Source: SYFY01 sp041752315 | GTDB taxonomy: Bacteria; Pseudomonadota; Gammaproteobacteria; Pseudomonadales; Azotimanducaceae | DNA: 64,000 nucleotides | NCBI GenBank assembly: GCA_041752315.1 | Contig: JBGSHJ010000062.1 | Location: forward strand, 66,952 to 130,951 | Direction: 5' to 3' | Notes under the pieces: model-generated | What the model was told of the DNA's origin: nothing | The model's input: only the letters and a program-made list of their open reading frames with translations | The model's database searches: none | Made by a program: the position numbers and the translations under genes | In this document: one piece after another, positions 35,170 to 43,588 of the stretch | How the letters are laid out: every line of letters starts with the position of its first letter | Position numbering within the stretch: the stretch's first letter is position 1

Positions 35170-36285
35170 CTATCTGCTGCGCTGGCTGGCCAGTGCCGCC
35201 ATGAAATCTCGGTAGAGATCTGCGCTGATGAAACCTTCTGCGGCATACCGGTCATTCGCCGTTTTCGCCAGCGACTGCCACTCGACCAGCTGTTCAGGAG
35301 AAGGTTTGGACCATTGCACACCCTGTGTGGTCATGGCATCGATGGCGGAAGCGTGATCCTTGCGGGCCAGTGCATCAACGTCGGCCACGGCCTGCCGCAG
35401 CTCATCGCGAACGATCTGCTGATCCCCGGATGACAGCTTCTTGAAGGGGCGACCATTGATCGCCAGGGTGCCGTAGATGTACATGAGAGGCATGTCCATG
35501 GCGTGCTTGACCTGCGTGTACCACTGCAAGGCGATGGCGCCCACAGGGGGTGCTGCGATGGTGTTGATCAGACCCGTCTGCAAACCTGTCAGCACGTCCG
35601 CAATGGTCAGTGGAATGCCGTTGATGCCAAAGCTGTCGAGCAGCCGGGTCGCACCCGGGTCGTTATCCGGGGTCCACACCTTGCGGGAGCGTACGTCGGC
35701 AGCGCTGTGCACGGGCTCCTGGGCCATGACGTAGGCAAATCCGATCTCGGCAACACCAAACCCCTCGTAGCCCTTGTTGCGCAGACCGGCAAGCAACCGA
35801 TCATCAAACATGACGCGTATCGCCGCGGCTTCTTCAGCGGAAGCAAAGGCCAGGGGCAGGCTGTAGAGCTGGAAATCAGGGTCAACACCCACGAGACCGC
35901 CTGACGTGAACACGGCGCCGTGCAGTTGATTCGCCCGTATCTTGCGCAGCACGGCCTTGTCGTCGCCCATCACGCCGCCAGGGTAGAACTTCAGCGTCAC
36001 CCGGCCGGCGGACTTGTCGCTGATCACCTTCCCGGCAACACGCAGACGTTTCATCCACACCGAGCCATCCGGCGAAACCGCCGCAATCTTCAGCGTCGTG
36101 GCGGCAAACACGGGAGTGCCAAGCAGGAAGGTCGCGATGGCGAGCCACAGGCCCGACGTCCCTGGAACCCTGCTTCGCCGCAATTCAGGCGCTGCGGGAC
36201 GTGGCCCGATGACGGCACGCCGCTGCGGGCGATCGCCGAACAACAGCGGCACCAACGATTTCACCATCCTGCTAAAAATATTCAT
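35170..36285 (-). CDS. TRAP transporter substrate-binding protein (DctP family; TatP-like)
   Basis: 371 residues. An unusually long basic N-terminal stretch (~45 residues) precedes the hydrophobic signal (LWLAIATFLLGTPVFAA), then TLKIAAVSPDGSVWMKRLRVAGKVISDKSAGRVTLKFYPGGVMGDDKAVLRKIRANQLHGAVF, a clear DctP opening. Further support: GINGIPLTIADVLTGLQTGLINTIAAPPVGAIALQWYTQVKHAMDMPLMY. The conserved carboxylate-binding Arg region reads VRSRKVWTPDNDP. Adjacent to tatT (14-bp overlap), it is probably the ligand-binding P component of a TPR-associated TRAP system, whose ligands are suspected to be hydrophobic. Confidence 0.9.
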   Translation of the reverse strand: MNIFSRMVKSLVPLLFGDRPQRRAVIGPRPAAPELRRSRVPGTSGLWLAIATFLLGTPVFAATTLKIAAVSPDGSVWMKRLRVAGKVISDKSAGRVTLKFYPGGVMGDDKAVLRKIRANQLHGAVFTSGGLVGVDPDFQLYSLPLAFASAEEAAAIRVMFDDRLLAGLRNKGYEGFGVAEIGFAYVMAQEPVHSAADVRSRKVWTPDNDPGATRLLDSFGINGIPLTIADVLTGLQTGLINTIAAPPVGAIALQWYTQVKHAMDMPLMYIYGTLAINGRPFKKLSSGDQQIVRDELRQAVADVDALARKDHASAIDAMTTQGVQWSKPSPEQLVEWQSLAKTANDRYAAEGFISADLYRDFMAALASQRSR

Positions 36286-37144
36286 CTGCTGATTCCATGA
36301 GTTTTTGCGCCCGTGCCTGGGCGACAGTGTTGATCAAGGTCAGTCCCGGTACCCTGGGATCCGCGGCAACCACCTCTGCCAGCAGTCGATCATGCAACTC
36401 GCGATCAAAAACGAGCCGGGCGTAATTCTCCGCGAACATCACCTTGGTGAGCAGGTGCTGGTTCCGGCTCAACTCGATCGCACGCTCAAAGTGTTGACGA
36501 CCGATTTCAGGGCGGCCACCCATGGCCGGCGGAAACAGGGTTTCAAAGACGCCAAGGTAAAGGTGCACACCACCGTGATCGATGGTTTCGTCCAGTTCCG
36601 CGATGCGCTGCATCAGCGCCTTGACCCGGGCAAGCTGTGCAATGGCATTGAAGTCATCGCTGTGTACCTGCATCCAGCCGGCCCACGTTGCACCAAGGCC
36701 ATACAACAGTGCTGCATCCTTCGGCTTGCGTGCAGCCAGCCAGGTTTCGAACAGTTTGAAATCGACGCTTTCCAGGTCACAACCGTCCTTGATCTCTTTA
36801 CAGACAGCGCGCCTCGCCATGGTCAACGCCTTGTTGTGCATCCGGCGGGCCCTGTCAGTTTCTTCCACAAATGCACCGGCATAGGCGGAGTTCAATCGGG
36901 CGGCAGTACCGAGCAGTCCCGCATCGTCGGGACTGCCGGTAAGCAGACCGTCTATCAGGAGCAGGTATGCCGGCGCGCCATCGTGCACCAGTTCCATATC
37001 GTCGCTGTCGAGAATGGCGCTGGCGAGATTGTTGGTGAAGCCCTGCGAAGCTCCGGTGATGATGGTGGAACATGCCGGCAGCACAAATGCCACGACCAGC
37101 AGGAACGCGGCCTTGAGACAGGTCTGAAGCGAGCGAACGGGCAT
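36272..37144 (-). CDS. TatT-type (TRAP-associated, TPR-like) lipoprotein
   Basis: About 290 residues. Lipoprotein signal MPVRSLQTCLKAAFLLVVAFVLPAC followed by helix pairs: DGAPAYLLLIDGLLTGSPDDAGLLGTAARLNSAYAGAFVE, KDAALLYGLGATWAGWMQVHSDDFNAIAQLARVKALMQRIAELDETIDHGGVHLYLGVFETLFPPAMGGRPEIGRQHFERAIELSRNQHLLTKVMFAENYARLVFDRELHDRLLAEVVAADP. This is the TatT family first characterised in Treponema pallidum, where a trimeric TPR lipoprotein binds the DctP-like partner. The GTG at 37168 is an alternative start, but the ATG at 37144 gives the better signal. First gene of the eight-gene operon. Confidence 0.88.
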   Translation of the reverse strand: MPVRSLQTCLKAAFLLVVAFVLPACSTIITGASQGFTNNLASAILDSDDMELVHDGAPAYLLLIDGLLTGSPDDAGLLGTAARLNSAYAGAFVEETDRARRMHNKALTMARRAVCKEIKDGCDLESVDFKLFETWLAARKPKDAALLYGLGATWAGWMQVHSDDFNAIAQLARVKALMQRIAELDETIDHGGVHLYLGVFETLFPPAMGGRPEIGRQHFERAIELSRNQHLLTKVMFAENYARLVFDRELHDRLLAEVVAADPRVPGLTLINTVAQARAQKLMESADEYF

Positions 37145-37190
37145 GTTTTCAGCAGCCTGGATCGACACTGATCAGGCAGGTTCGGAGTCG

Positions 37191-37208
37191 CTCGCGCATT
37201 GACGCGAG
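37191..37208. promoter_or_regulatory. Inverted repeat upstream of the tatT operon
   Basis: CTCGCG-CATTGA-CGCGAG: perfect 6-bp arms. It sits 47 bp before the tatT start and 148 bp behind the selenoprotein stop, so it could be an operator or attenuating hairpin. No U-tract. Confidence 0.3.
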
Positions 37209-37355
37209 AAGCGCAACACGCATATCGGGTATTACATCGTGCAACAACACTTCACCAGACCTCTTGTTCGAATCGACCATCTGCACAGCGACTTGGGACG
37301 CGCTTGGCTCCGCAGGCGCTGCATTGTGCCATAGCAGACGGATGGTTCCTTGGTT

Positions 37356-37937
37356 CTACCGATCATCAACAACGGCCTTGACGGCCTCCAGCACCTCTTC
37401 GATCGGTGGTCGCTGACGGTATCCGGGCACCGAGAAAGTCCTGACCACTTCGCCATTCGGGCGCACAAAGAGTATTCCTGGATGAGGAACTCCATAGGCG
37501 CTATGGCCTTCCGGGTATTCTTCATTGCGAACTCCCAGTGCATTCACATGCCGGGCATTTTCATCGTTGAGGAGCGGGTAACCAAGCCGCGCATCTTCCC
37601 TGAACGCCTTCAACACTTCGACGCTGTCGTAAGTCATGCCTGCAACATTGACATCCAGTGCTTCGAACCGGCTTCTTTCACTTTCCAGTTGGACCAACTG
37701 GCGTTTGCAGAAGGGTCACCAATCTGCCGACCGATTGAGAAACAGCAGCAGCCCCTGCCTGCCAGAAAGGTCCGCCAGCGTGCGTTCCCGCCCCGAATCA
37801 TCCTGAGCGCGCAATTCAACCTTGCTGCCAATGGCCGGACCCCAGACGGGTTCTGCCGCGGTGACATCGTGCACGACGACAGGAATCAGACAGGCCAGCG
37901 CCGCCAGGACCAACAGCTTCAAGATAAGTTTCTCCAT
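37356..37937 (-). CDS. Probable selenoprotein: Prx-like/thioredoxin-fold redoxin with UxxC active site (TGA at codon 74 = Sec)
   Basis: Read through the TGA at 37716-37718, this is one 193-residue protein ending in TAG. The N-terminus has a hydrophobic signal or anchor (LILKLLVLAALACLIPVVV). A redoxin domain follows: GSKVELRAQDDSGRERTLADL, LLLFLNRSADW-U-PFCKRQLVQLE, VNVAGMTYDSVEVLKAF, YPLLNDENARHVNALGV, HPGILFVRPNGEVVRTF. The Cys-containing family has DWCPFC at this site; here the first, catalytic Cys codon is TGA. Frame is kept exactly and similarity runs on both sides. A hairpin fitting the bacterial SECIS lies 14 nt after TGA. A conventional caller would report two broken pieces. Sec machinery genes (selA, selB, selC, selD) are not in the window. 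A nonsense mutation or sequencing error is the alternative. Confidence 0.85.
37672..37713 (-). promoter_or_regulatory. Putative bacterial SECIS element inside the selenoprotein ORF
   Basis: Minus-strand stem CCAGTTG / CAACTGG with apical loop GTC (37685-37701), beginning 14 nt after the TGA, so the loop lies about 21 nt from it. A lower 5-bp helix CTTCT / AGAAG encloses an internal loop. A small apical loop with G first, within roughly 16-37 nt of the UGA, is what is known for SelB-binding bSECIS hairpins. Confidence 0.75.
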
Positions 37938-37957
37938 TGTTTTCCGGATGACAGGTG

Positions 37958-38806
37958 TCAGACGTCCGACTTCCGGATTTCGATCCGTGTACACGCCGAC
38001 GTACGTTCCTGCACCACCTGGAACCAGTCGATCTCCAGGGGAATCTGCAGCTGCGATTGTAACGCAGAGGTCGCTGCAAGCGATTGTGCCGCCTGCCGGC
38101 GCTCCGTACGACGCAACCTTGCCCGGGATGCTCTGGAGCCGCCGCGTCTGAGCGCTCTGGCAACGCGCCTGACCTGTGCCCACCGCTCGAGGGATTCCAC
38201 CCACGCCACCAGCGCCGGACGCGCCGCCCGCCACTCATCTGACAACCCGGGGTGAAAAAGTTCCAGTGCCACGCGCAACCGTCGCCCCAGGCGAAGCAGT
38301 TTTGCCAGACGCGCACCGGACGGCGCCGGGCCATTCGCCGTGAGCCATGGCCTGGTTTCAAGGCAATGCCGGGCCAGTGTTGCAAGCCTCTCGGCCACCA
38401 CCGGGTCGGCTGGTGCACACAGGCTGCCGAGCAGGGTGGGCAATGCCTGACCCAACCAGTCAGACGCGGGTGGCAAGGCGCAGCCCAACTGCCACTCCTC
38501 GGGCGCGTTTTCCCCCAGCGTCGCTTCGATCACCCGTGCGGCACGCACCCGGTCAAAATCATTCAGTCGCTCAAGCAGACGATCGCGGAACACCCGATAG
38601 ACGGGGCCGGACCAGCCGCTGCGCAGCAGGTAGGTGAGTGTTGCCACCCGCGACAGATGCGCGATTGCCAGATCCGTCTTCTGGATTTCGGAGTGCTCCG
38701 GGCTCTCAGTCAGCTCACGCAGGCCAATCGCTATCTCGGCCAGCAGATCGACCATCCACTGCGCTGGTGACGGCTGCCCATACTGCTCCACCATGTGCCA
38801 GGTCAT
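37958..38806 (-). CDS. Protein of unknown function upstream of the selenoprotein
   Basis: 282 residues (ATG 38794 is an alternative start), helical and strongly basic in its last third (RVARALRRGGSRASRARLRRTERRQ). The part AKLLRLGRRLRVALELFHPGLSDEWRAARPALVAWVESLERWAQVRRVARAL is reminiscent of helical CHAD-type repeats, but histidines are too few for that call. No signal peptide. The 20-bp gap to the selenoprotein start suggests co-transcription. An antisense ORF of 172 codons is open here too, so coding status is likely but not certain. Confidence 0.55.
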   Translation of the reverse strand: MTWHMVEQYGQPSPAQWMVDLLAEIAIGLRELTESPEHSEIQKTDLAIAHLSRVATLTYLLRSGWSGPVYRVFRDRLLERLNDFDRVRAARVIEATLGENAPEEWQLGCALPPASDWLGQALPTLLGSLCAPADPVVAERLATLARHCLETRPWLTANGPAPSGARLAKLLRLGRRLRVALELFHPGLSDEWRAARPALVAWVESLERWAQVRRVARALRRGGSRASRARLRRTERRQAAQSLAATSALQSQLQIPLEIDWFQVVQERTSACTRIEIRKSDV

Positions 38807-39010
38807 CGATCAGGCCATCCCCGGAAGTCCGCATGCCAGCCGGTCGATGAGCGCGAGCCGTGCAACGGGTCAATCCTTGCACCGGCAGACGGCCACCGTG
38901 GGAGAAGGTTCATCATTGGTCCGGGTCAGGTTCACATCCACGGAGAGACTGGCACACTCACGACATGCTCGCTACCCTGTCGCAAACCCCCTCTCGATAG
39001 AAGTGCAACC

Positions 39011-39799
39011 ATGTCAAATCCGGAGCCGCTGGTCCTGACCGAACATCTGGACGGTATCACCGTGGTCACCCTCAATCGCCCGACCGCACTCAACGCCCTG
39101 TCCAGCGGCTTGCGTGCGGCGATCAGCGAGACCTTTGTCCAGCTTCGCGACGATGAACAGACCGAGGTGATCATTCTGACCGGTGCGGGGCGCGCCTTCA
39201 CGGTGGGTCTGGATCTCAAGGAACTGGGGGGCGAAAAGCCTGCCGAGGCTACCCGTGCGAGCATCGATATCGCCGCCGCACTGCGTGATCTGCCCAAACC
39301 GGTCATCGGTGCCATCAACGGTTTTGCAATCACAGGCGGTTTTGAACTGGCGCTGATGTGTGACTTCCTCATCGCCTCTCCCGACGCCCGCTTCGCAGAT
39401 ACCCACGGTCGGGTTGGCGTGGTACCGGGATGGGGTCTTTCACAGCGTCTGCCACGCCTGATTGGCGCCAACCGGGCCAAGGAACTGAGTTTGACCGGAA
39501 ATTATCTTGATGCACAGACGGCCTGCGCATGGGGTCTGGTCAATCGTGTGGTGCCGGCTGCTGAACTGTTGCCAACCTGCATTGCCCTTGCACGCGACAT
39601 CCTTTCGACGGAGCCGGTTACCCGCAGGGAAATCAAGCGTCTGATCGACGCCGGCTGGCACTCGACACTCGATGCAGGTCTGCGACTGGAAGAAGAAGCC
39701 AGCAAGGCTCATGGCCGCAAGGAAGTGAGGGCGGACAAGGTCGCCGCCCGACGGGCTGCCATCCAGGCGCGTGGCCGGGAACAGAGCGGCAGCAGCTGA
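39011..39799 (+). CDS. Enoyl-CoA hydratase/isomerase family protein (crotonase)
   Basis: 262 residues from ATG 39011; the longer ORF is not credible. Motifs: VVTLNRPTALNALSSGLRAAISETF, GRAFTVGLDLKELGGEKP (oxyanion loop, SGAD replaced by VGLD), INGFAITGGFELALMCDFLIASPDARFADTHGRVGVVPGWGLSQRLPRLIG. The VPGWGLSQ segment places small or aromatic residues where classical crotonase has catalytic glutamates, so the chemistry may be isomerisation or another crotonase reaction. Monocistronic, convergent with the YbbN-like gene. Confidence 0.88.
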   Translation: MSNPEPLVLTEHLDGITVVTLNRPTALNALSSGLRAAISETFVQLRDDEQTEVIILTGAGRAFTVGLDLKELGGEKPAEATRASIDIAAALRDLPKPVIGAINGFAITGGFELALMCDFLIASPDARFADTHGRVGVVPGWGLSQRLPRLIGANRAKELSLTGNYLDAQTACAWGLVNRVVPAAELLPTCIALARDILSTEPVTRREIKRLIDAGWHSTLDAGLRLEEEASKAHGRKEVRADKVAARRAAIQARGREQSGSS

Positions 39800-39810
39800 C
39801 CCGCTGCCGG

Positions 39811-40668
39811 TCAGTGCAGGAAGTTGAACATGCGCCGCCGCCAGGTCGCAGCCAGGGGTGCGCCCTTGCCCAGCAGATCGAAGATCCGGATCATCGTCAG
39901 TCGACCGATATCGTCGCGAAACGTCCGATCCGCACGCAATACATCGAGCGCGAGTTCAAGGGCTGCCTCGTATTCCTCCAGCACGGTCTGGCGCACACAC
40001 AAGGCATATTTTGCATCCAGATCGGCCGGGTTCCCCGCGACCGTTGCCAGCAACTGGTCCAGAGTCTCCAGACCAGCCGCTTCCTCCCAGAATTCGAGCC
40101 GGACCAGAGGCCGCTTGCGGTCTGGTGCATCATCCGGAATGGTCGCCAGCGCCTTGCGTGCTTCATCCAGCTGCCCGCTGCGCACCAGGACATCGGCGAG
40201 TTCGACACGAAACACGGGATTGTTGGGTTCCTGCTGAATCGATTCCTGCAGGATTGAAAGCGCCGTACCGAAATCCCGGGCTGCGAGCACATCGGCCAGT
40301 GAAGCGCGCAGCATGTCGCCACTGGACATGGTGAGCTGATCCAGCAGTTGCCGGTAAACCCGATCACTCTGCGGGCCATCGAGTTGCTCGACCATCTGGC
40401 CGTTCTGCAGGACCCGTATGGCCGGCAGGCTCTGCACACGCAGTTGCTGGGCCAGCGACTGATCCCGAGCCACATCCACCAGTGCCAGTGCCGCCTTGCC
40501 GTTGTAGGCCGGCATCAGGCTTTCAAGGGTTTTTTTTGCGGTTACCGACGGCAGGACCTGCGCGGCCCAGAAGAGCAGGAGCACCGGCATCGTGCGGGAC
40601 CGCTCGGCCACATCCTTCTGGATGTTCTGCGGGGTGACTTCGAAGACGTTGCTGCTACCAAGATCCAT
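39811..40668 (-). CDS. YbbN/CnoX-like co-chaperone: cysteine-free thioredoxin domain plus TPR region
   Basis: 285 residues. Thioredoxin fold at 1-110 (NIQKDVAERSRTMPVLLLFWAAQVLPSVTAKKTLESLMPAYNGKAALALVDVARDQSLAQQLRVQSLPAIRVLQNGQMVEQLDGPQ) with the active-site position QVLPS instead of CGPC, so no redox function. TPR-like helices fill 120-285 (FGTALSILQESIQQEPNNPVFRVELADVLVRSGQLDEARKAL). In E. coli the homologue is a chaperone holdase cooperating with GroEL and DnaK. Same strand as bamC and the MBL gene, 76 bp behind the latter. Confidence 0.88.
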   Translation of the reverse strand: MDLGSSNVFEVTPQNIQKDVAERSRTMPVLLLFWAAQVLPSVTAKKTLESLMPAYNGKAALALVDVARDQSLAQQLRVQSLPAIRVLQNGQMVEQLDGPQSDRVYRQLLDQLTMSSGDMLRASLADVLAARDFGTALSILQESIQQEPNNPVFRVELADVLVRSGQLDEARKALATIPDDAPDRKRPLVRLEFWEEAAGLETLDQLLATVAGNPADLDAKYALCVRQTVLEEYEAALELALDVLRADRTFRDDIGRLTMIRIFDLLGKGAPLAATWRRRMFNFLH

Positions 40669-40744
40669 GACTTAAGCCGTGCCTGTGTAATGTGGAAATA
40701 GTAAGGAAATCGGACCCGTTTCGCTGTTGGAAAATGCCGGTTCT

Positions 40745-41551
40745 TCAGAACGTGAGTTCCGAGGTTCCGGGTTGGGTTGCGACACTCGCCGGTGCGTCTC
40801 CCGACAGCATGATCCAGGGCATTCCGGTGGACTGCGTGGCGACCCGCATCGTCCTGACCCGCTCCTGGAACGGCGCAAATACCTGATCCAGCTGCGTCCG
40901 ACCATTGTTTTCTTCACTGACATGTCCGATCACCACGTCCAGTCGGGCATGAGCCAGTGCTTCCAGCAATTCGGCGGACTGATGATTGGACAGGTGCCCA
41001 AGGTCGGAACGGATTCTGCGTTTGAGGGTCGGTGGATAGCGCCCGGAGTCGAGTTGACCAACATCGTGATTGGCTTCCAGCATCAGCAGATCGGTCCCTG
41101 AATACTGTTCGACGACATGGGGCGTGACGCAACCCAGGTCGGAAAGCACACCAATCCTGGTCGCTCCCTGTGACAGTACAAACTGGGTCGGTTCGCGGGC
41201 ATCGTGCGGAACCCGGACCGGGTTGATGGCGACGTCGTTGATCAGGAATGGCACATCACCATCAAAGGGCTGGCCGGTCAGCGAATACTGGCGACTCGAG
41301 AGCGTGCCATAGGACGCGTGCACCGGAATCGCATATTTATGGGCAAATGCGGCGACGCCCGAGGCATGATCGGCGTGTTCATGAGTCACCAGGATGGCGG
41401 TGATCTCTCCAGCCCGCACCCCCAGCCTGGCCAACCGTGCCTCGGCCTGCTTGACGGTGAATCCGCAGTCGATCAGCAGCAGCGTCCGGCCGAATCGAAC
41501 CAGTGTGCCGTTGCCCCGGCTGCCACTGCCAAGCGACGCCAGACCAATCAA
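40745..41551 (-). CDS. MBL-fold metallo-hydrolase, YycJ/WalJ-like
   Basis: 268 residues. Metal-binding motif VTHEHADHASG (HxHxDH), family opening LASLGSGSRGNGTLVRFGRTLLLIDCGFTVKQAEARLARLG, then VPVHASYGTLSS, SDLGCVTPHVVEQYSGTDLLMLEANHDVGQLDSGRYPPTLKRRIRSDLGHLSN (ligands D and H) and VIGHVSEENNG. The family includes predicted 5'-3' exonucleases. Its ATG overlaps the bamC stop by 4 bp. Confidence 0.92.
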   Translation of the reverse strand: MIGLASLGSGSRGNGTLVRFGRTLLLIDCGFTVKQAEARLARLGVRAGEITAILVTHEHADHASGVAAFAHKYAIPVHASYGTLSSRQYSLTGQPFDGDVPFLINDVAINPVRVPHDAREPTQFVLSQGATRIGVLSDLGCVTPHVVEQYSGTDLLMLEANHDVGQLDSGRYPPTLKRRIRSDLGHLSNHQSAELLEALAHARLDVVIGHVSEENNGRTQLDQVFAPFQERVRTMRVATQSTGMPWIMLSGDAPASVATQPGTSELTF

Positions 41552-42699
41552 ACCGCAAATTCCCTGATCAGGGACAGCACCTGCTGGGCCAGGTCCTTGT
41601 CAACAGGCTCCCCACTCACCTCTTGCACCAGTACGGTGAACTCCTCGCCCTGGCCTTCGAGCTGAATCTTCAGGTCCTTGGGCTTGTCGCCGCCAAAAGT
41701 GACCATCCGCTTGAAAAAACCTGGCTCTTCGCCGGAAAACACGGCATCACTGACACGGATGTTGTAGGTCCCGGTGGCGCTGTCGTCGCCTGTCACCTCA
41801 ACACCGCCATTTTCCAGCGCCTTGCTGACCGCCGCCCAGGCACGCTCAAAATCAAGCCTCAGACGAAGCACCGGGCTCCCATCGGGATTTCGATCCATTT
41901 CAGCCTTGTTCACCCCCGAGATGTTGGAAGCCACCCGGGATACCGTCTGCTCGGACACCCGCGCGGCAATGTACGCTCCGAGTTCTTTCAACAGTTCGTC
42001 TTCAGCCGTCGGCAGTGCCGAGTTGACCTTCGCGAGCGAGGCAAGGCCAATCGCCGAGGGCACGCCCTGGCTGTCGTTTTCATGGCGCAGGTGAATCTCG
42101 CTGCTCTGATCCTGCAAACCTCCTTCAAGGCGCAGACGAAGACGTTCCTTGCCCGTCTTGAGTCCTTCGGCCTGCCGCTTTTCCTGGAGAACCAGGCGGA
42201 CAACGTCGCGATACTTCTGGTCCTGCACGGGTGCGACCAGGAACCAGTCGGTGTCGATCCGACCTTGTGTCGGCTCTTCATAGGTCACCGCGAGGCCGTT
42301 CTCGGCGAGGAACTGCTTCAGCTTCGGCCAAACCGTGGTGGGTGACTCCGGGATCGCCAGCCAGCGACGCTGGGAGAGCCGCTGTATGCGGACTTCGCCA
42401 CGATTGTCACTGGTGTAGATCGCGTCAGGTGGCGGCGCCTTCTCCGTGAAATAAACCGCGTTGGGCTGGGCAGGCACCGGCGGGATCGGAAACGGATCCT
42501 CGACCTTCTCTGCGTGCAGGTCGTCTGGAATTTCAAGAGGTGGCAACTGTCTGGCCTTCACGTAGTCACCACTCCGGTCGACAAACATGCCCTTGTCATC
42601 ACTCATCCAGCCACAACCGCTGGCTACCATCACGGTTCCAAGAATCATCACTCGCCCAATCGTCTGTCGCACCTGCCTGGCTGGCATCATCAGGGTCAT
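41548..42699 (-). CDS. bamC: Outer membrane protein assembly factor BamC
   Basis: 383 residues. Lipoprotein signal ending MILGTVMVASGC, followed by the extended N-terminus (DYVKARQLPPLEIPDDL) known to bind BamD. Two helix-grip domains follow: WLAIPESPTTVWPKLKQFLAENGLAVTYEEPTQGRIDTDWFLV and LRLDFERAWAAVSKALENGGVEVTGDDSATGTYNIRVSD. BamC is a lipoprotein of the BAM complex that folds outer-membrane proteins. Position directly after dapA (10-bp gap) is the conserved gammaproteobacterial order. Confidence 0.94.
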   Translation of the reverse strand: MTLMMPARQVRQTIGRVMILGTVMVASGCGWMSDDKGMFVDRSGDYVKARQLPPLEIPDDLHAEKVEDPFPIPPVPAQPNAVYFTEKAPPPDAIYTSDNRGEVRIQRLSQRRWLAIPESPTTVWPKLKQFLAENGLAVTYEEPTQGRIDTDWFLVAPVQDQKYRDVVRLVLQEKRQAEGLKTGKERLRLRLEGGLQDQSSEIHLRHENDSQGVPSAIGLASLAKVNSALPTAEDELLKELGAYIAARVSEQTVSRVASNISGVNKAEMDRNPDGSPVLRLRLDFERAWAAVSKALENGGVEVTGDDSATGTYNIRVSDAVFSGEEPGFFKRMVTFGGDKPKDLKIQLEGQGEEFTVLVQEVSGEPVDKDLAQQVLSLIREFAV

Positions 42700-42709
42700 C
42701 CCGCTTGTG

Positions 42710-43588
42710 TCACTGGAGTGCGCCGGCAGCGCGAAGTCGAGCCCTGAGTTCGGGCTTGTGCTGATCGGAAAGCTCCACCAGAGGCAACCGGATGCCCCGA
42801 TCCGTCATGCCCATCTCGAAAAGAGCCCACTTGGTCGGCATCGGTGAGGTTTCGATGAACAGGATCTCGTGCACTGGTTGCAGAATGCGGTCGAGCTCTG
42901 CGGCTCGCTGGTGGTCGCCAGCAGCCCATGCATCACAGAACTCAGCCATTTTCCCGGGTAACACGTTGGCAGTCACCGAGATGGTGCCAACCGCTCCCAG
43001 CTCGAGCATGCGCAGTGTCTGTGCATCTTCGCCGGACAACATGATGAATTGTTCATCGACCAGCCGGCGGATCTGGGCAATCCGCTGCGGATCGCCGCAG
43101 GCTTCCTTGATACCGATGATTCCAGGGATGCTGGCCAGCCTGCCGACGGTTTCCGCCTTCATGTCGCAGGCTGTTCGTCCGGGCACGTTATACAGGACGA
43201 TCGGTACGGAACAGGCGGAGGCAATCGCCTTGTAGTGCTGGTAGAGCCCTTCCTGGGTCGGCTTGTTGTAGTAGGGAGTGACCAGCAGGCAGGCATCGGC
43301 GCCATCTTGTGCGGCCTGCTGGGTCAGATGGATGGCTTCGCTGGTCGAGTTGCTGCCAGTGCCCGCGACAACCGGAACCCTGCCTTCCACAATCTCCACT
43401 GTCCTGCGAATGACCTTGAGGTGTTCAACCGTATCCAGCGTGGCACTTTCGCCGGTTGTCCCCATGGGCACGATGCCGTGTGTGCCTTGTTCAAGGTGCC
43501 AGTGAATCAGACGCTCGAGCGCCTGCCAGTCCACATCACCGGAGGCGTGCATGGGTGTCACCAGGGCGACAATGCTTCCCCTCAACAT
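42710..43588 (-). CDS. dapA: 4-hydroxy-tetrahydrodipicolinate synthase
   Basis: 292 residues starting MLRGSIVALVTPM; 20 extra upstream residues are rejected. It condenses pyruvate and aspartate semialdehyde for lysine and diaminopimelate. Catalytic residues visible: TTGES (Thr), PYYNKPTQEGLYQHY (Tyr), YNVPGRTACDM (Arg) and IIGIKEACGD (Schiff-base Lys). The TIM barrel is complete. First of dapA-bamC-MBL-ybbN series; the 200-bp leader contains a tandem repeat. Confidence 0.96.
   Translation of the reverse strand: MLRGSIVALVTPMHASGDVDWQALERLIHWHLEQGTHGIVPMGTTGESATLDTVEHLKVIRRTVEIVEGRVPVVAGTGSNSTSEAIHLTQQAAQDGADACLLVTPYYNKPTQEGLYQHYKAIASACSVPIVLYNVPGRTACDMKAETVGRLASIPGIIGIKEACGDPQRIAQIRRLVDEQFIMLSGEDAQTLRMLELGAVGTISVTANVLPGKMAEFCDAWAAGDHQRAAELDRILQPVHEILFIETSPMPTKWALFEMGMTDRGIRLPLVELSDQHKPELRARLRAAGALQ

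Noticed and set aside
37716..37718. TGA as a simple stop, giving a truncated redoxin and a separate small protein
   Set aside because: The frame and family similarity continue without shift on both sides, the TGA replaces the catalytic Cys codon exactly, and a SECIS-like hairpin follows. Read error remains possible and is stated in the finding.
38252..38770. 172-codon + strand frame opposite the unknown 282-aa gene
   Set aside because: Shorter, rich in Gln/Arg/Pro and without a ribosome site; the minus-strand frame is longer and sits tightly before the selenoprotein. Not fully settled.
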